Origin: Marivirga sericea
GTDB taxonomy: Bacteria > Bacteroidota > Bacteroidia > Cytophagales > Cyclobacteriaceae
Length of the DNA: 64,000 bases
Assembly (NCBI RefSeq): GCF_900177665.1
Contig: NZ_FXAW01000004.1
Coordinates: 399,647 to 463,646 of the forward strand
Direction: 5' to 3'
Positions within the stretch are counted from its first letter, which is position 1. Each line of letters opens with the position of its first letter. The position numbers were made by a program, and so were the translations under genes. Of the stretch, positions 62,490 through 64,000 are shown in pieces. Under the pieces are notes generated by a model that was not told the origin of the DNA, did no database searches, and saw only the letters and a program-made list of their open reading frames with translations.

Positions 62490-63329
62490 TCATTGTTTGG
62501 TCAAAACAGTGATACCCGCATCACCGAAACCGTTAGACCAAGAAAGAGTTAATTGACCAGTTGATGCATCATAGCTTCCTGTTCCATTAAAGACATCGCC
62601 ACCATAAACCGTGTCGTCTTGGTCAACCATTACTAGATCACCACAAACATAGTTTACGATTCCAGGGTTGTCGGCTGACTCATAATGATTTTTATATAGT
62701 CCCCCTGTTACGTCAGAAAATTGTAGCTGAGTATCTGAGCCATCAACAGAAGTGATTTCAACCACATTAGTTACACCCTCTGCTTCTGCTGGCGTTGTAC
62801 CAGTAGTTACTACATTGTAAGTTCCAAAGATAGCATCAGGAGCTGGGCACGAAACTGCCAATGTAACAGTCGCTTCAGCATATTCCTCTAAAATGGGCAC
62901 TGAAGCATTAGTAATTCTGAAAACGATAGTCACAGGGTTGTCTACCTGCAAGTTATCATCCGAAACTTCAAAATTAATCGGAGCAGTGTACTCACCAGCG
63001 GGAATTGTAATTGTACTTTCAGAAATCATCTCAAAATCAACACCTTCTACTGCCGTAGAGGCTTCTGAATCAACTTCATATGTTAACTCAACTGCTGAAT
63101 TACTAACAGCACCACCAAATGAAACAGTTATTGAGGATGCAACATTTTGCCCATCCGGAACAGCTATGAAATTTTTAGTAGGACTAGCTCCACCATTTGC
63201 TTCCACTATCTCAACAAAGCCCTGATCTGTAAAATCTGTGATCAACTTTGAAGTTCCAGGCTCTTCGAAACATCCTGTAAGGAATGGTACGAGAGCCACG
63301 ATATATACTATATATAATATTTTCTTCAT
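62490..63329 (-). CDS. Beta-sandwich lipoprotein of a SusD locus
   Basis: A 279-residue protein with lipobox Cys20 (PFLTGC). Residues 60-165 form a Calx-beta/DUF1735-type repeat (EVDSEASTAVEGVDFEMISE, IPAGEYTAPINFEVSDDNLQ). The C-terminal 110 residues form a separate beta domain. Such lipoproteins follow SusC/SusD pairs and are thought to bind the imported polymer or peptide at the cell surface. It starts 14 bases after the SusD stop, in one operon ending at the terminator near 62400. Confidence 0.8.
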   Translation of the reverse strand: MKKILYIVYIVALVPFLTGCFEEPGTSKLITDFTDQGFVEIVEANGGASPTKNFIAVPDGQNVASSITVSFGGAVSNSAVELTYEVDSEASTAVEGVDFEMISESTITIPAGEYTAPINFEVSDDNLQVDNPVTIVFRITNASVPILEEYAEATVTLAVSCPAPDAIFGTYNVVTTGTTPAEAEGVTNVVEITSVDGSDTQLQFSDVTGGLYKNHYESADNPGIVNYVCGDLVMVDQDDTVYGGDVFNGTGSYDASTGQLTLSWSNGFGDAGITVLTKQ

Positions 63330-63343
63330 ATCTAAAAAATTTA

Positions 63344-64000
63344 TTAATTATAACCAGGGTTATTTACCAAAATGTCCTCACTTAAACTGATTTCAGCTTG
63401 AGGTATTCTAGGAAGAATTCTAAAATCCTCGTAAGGAACAGCTCCAGTTCCTGCAGCTGCAGGCTTAGAAATGTCTCTTCCCAATCTTTTCAGATCAAAC
63501 CATCTATGACCCTCTGCCATAAATTCGATTCTTCTTTCTCTTAGTACATTATCAACCGTTGCTGATACACCACCCGCTAAACCACGAGCTGCTCTGAATG
63601 CATTTAAGAAAGGATCACCTGCGCCAGGGCCTAAAGCCTCTGCCGCAATTAAGTAACCTTCTGATAATCTCAGAATCGGAATATTTTCCTGAAAAGGAAC
63701 AGTTCCTTTGTTACCTTGCCATTTAGTAAACTCCTGACCTAAAGTCTCAGTGTTAAACATCCCGCTTCTCACATCACCTGCTTGAGACTCAATAGCTGCA
63801 ATAAGCTCGTCACTAGCTGTAATAATGAATTGGCTACCTCCTGTATCATTCATTAGCAATGAATGCAAACTGTTATTGGCACCGTCAACTCCATTCCAAT
63901 CAGCAACACCTAAATCTGATGAAAACACTGCTTCTGGATGAAATACGAAATTAGCATCATCCCATGAAGCTACATAATCAGCAGCTGCCACTAGGTCAGA
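63344..64000 (-). CDS. SusD/RagB-family lipoprotein, N-terminus beyond window edge
   Basis: The frame is open to the right edge, so only the C-terminal 218 residues are visible. The end is diagnostic of SusD: NIPILRLSEGYLIAAEAL, LNAFRAARGL, RERRIEFMAEGHRWFDLKRL and the terminal PIP-QAEI--NP-YN pattern (LPRIPQAEISLSEDILVNNP). SusD proteins sit on the outer surface, cap a SusC TonB-dependent transporter and capture glycans or peptides. The susC gene would be expected just outside the window. Confidence 0.92.
   Translation of the reverse strand, partial: SDLVAAADYVASWDDANFVFHPEAVFSSDLGVADWNGVDGANNSLHSLLMNDTGGSQFIITASDELIAAIESQAGDVRSGMFNTETLGQEFTKWQGNKGTVPFQENIPILRLSEGYLIAAEALGPGAGDPFLNAFRAARGLAGGVSATVDNVLRERRIEFMAEGHRWFDLKRLGRDISKPAAAGTGAVPYEDFRILPRIPQAEISLSEDILVNNPGYN

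Noticed and set aside
1..64000. CRISPR arrays, tRNAs, rRNAs, phage or plasmid genes
   Set aside because: No regularly spaced repeats, cloverleaf-like sequences, integrases, transposases or replication genes were recognised on either strand.

Overview
The window looks like chromosomal DNA of a member of the Bacteroidota, probably a Cytophagales-type marine or soil bacterium. The supporting signs are AT-rich sequence, a SusD-family lipoprotein at the right edge, AraC regulators with seven-helix membrane N-termini, propeller-type two-component sensors, DUF6249 and DUF3667 proteins, many small SPII lipoproteins, and -7 boxes of the TAnnTTTG type. No rRNA, tRNA, insertion sequence or CRISPR array was found. 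Genus cannot be decided from the sequence.

Layout. 1-2.7 kb: a minus-strand run of TPR protein (cut by the edge), TonB-like lipoprotein, lipoprotein and MarR regulator. 2.7-4.2 kb: a graveyard of decayed gene pieces, including a broken second copy of a VOC-like lipoprotein gene. 4.3-34 kb: an accessory region dominated by nine paralogous exported serine hydrolases of the class C beta-lactamase/penicillin-binding fold. They are interleaved with AraC, Crp, PadR and ECF-sigma regulators. Two cassettes each carry an ECF sigma factor, a two-helix putative anti-sigma protein, a DUF6249 membrane protein and a serine hydrolase, in different gene orders. 35-42 kb: cupin, VOC-like protein (with a further truncated copy), frameshifted FG-GAP protein, M23 peptidase, alcohol dehydrogenase-type oxidoreductase, outer-membrane protein, a 55-residue membrane protein and a DUF3667 protein. 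43-52 kb: a NamZ-like exo-muramidase followed by a subclass B1-type metallo-beta-lactamase, then acyltransferase, DinB, alpha/beta hydrolases and an M20 amidohydrolase. 52-56 kb: a propeller sensor kinase with its NarL-type response regulator. 56-61 kb: two retropepsin-like proteins, a truncated S41 protease, an unknown exported protein and a NagZ-like glycosidase. 62-64 kb: a lipoprotein and SusD, cut by the edge.

Functional reading (inference): much of the window encodes periplasmic or surface enzymes able to act on peptidoglycan, D-amino-acid peptides, beta-lactams or peptides, under several local regulators. ECF-type promoter motifs (TGTAACC, 17-nt spacer) lie before both sigma cassettes and before one more serine hydrolase, suggesting an envelope-stress regulon. 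A 17-bp near-palindrome lies before both the PadR gene and a serine hydrolase gene.

The most unusual signal is non-coding. Two intergenic elements about 43 kb apart (near 8.55 kb and 52.07 kb) share a promoter-like box, conserved internal sequence and a two-part hairpin whose outer stem differs by compensatory base-pair changes. They are candidates for a small-RNA family that I do not recognise.
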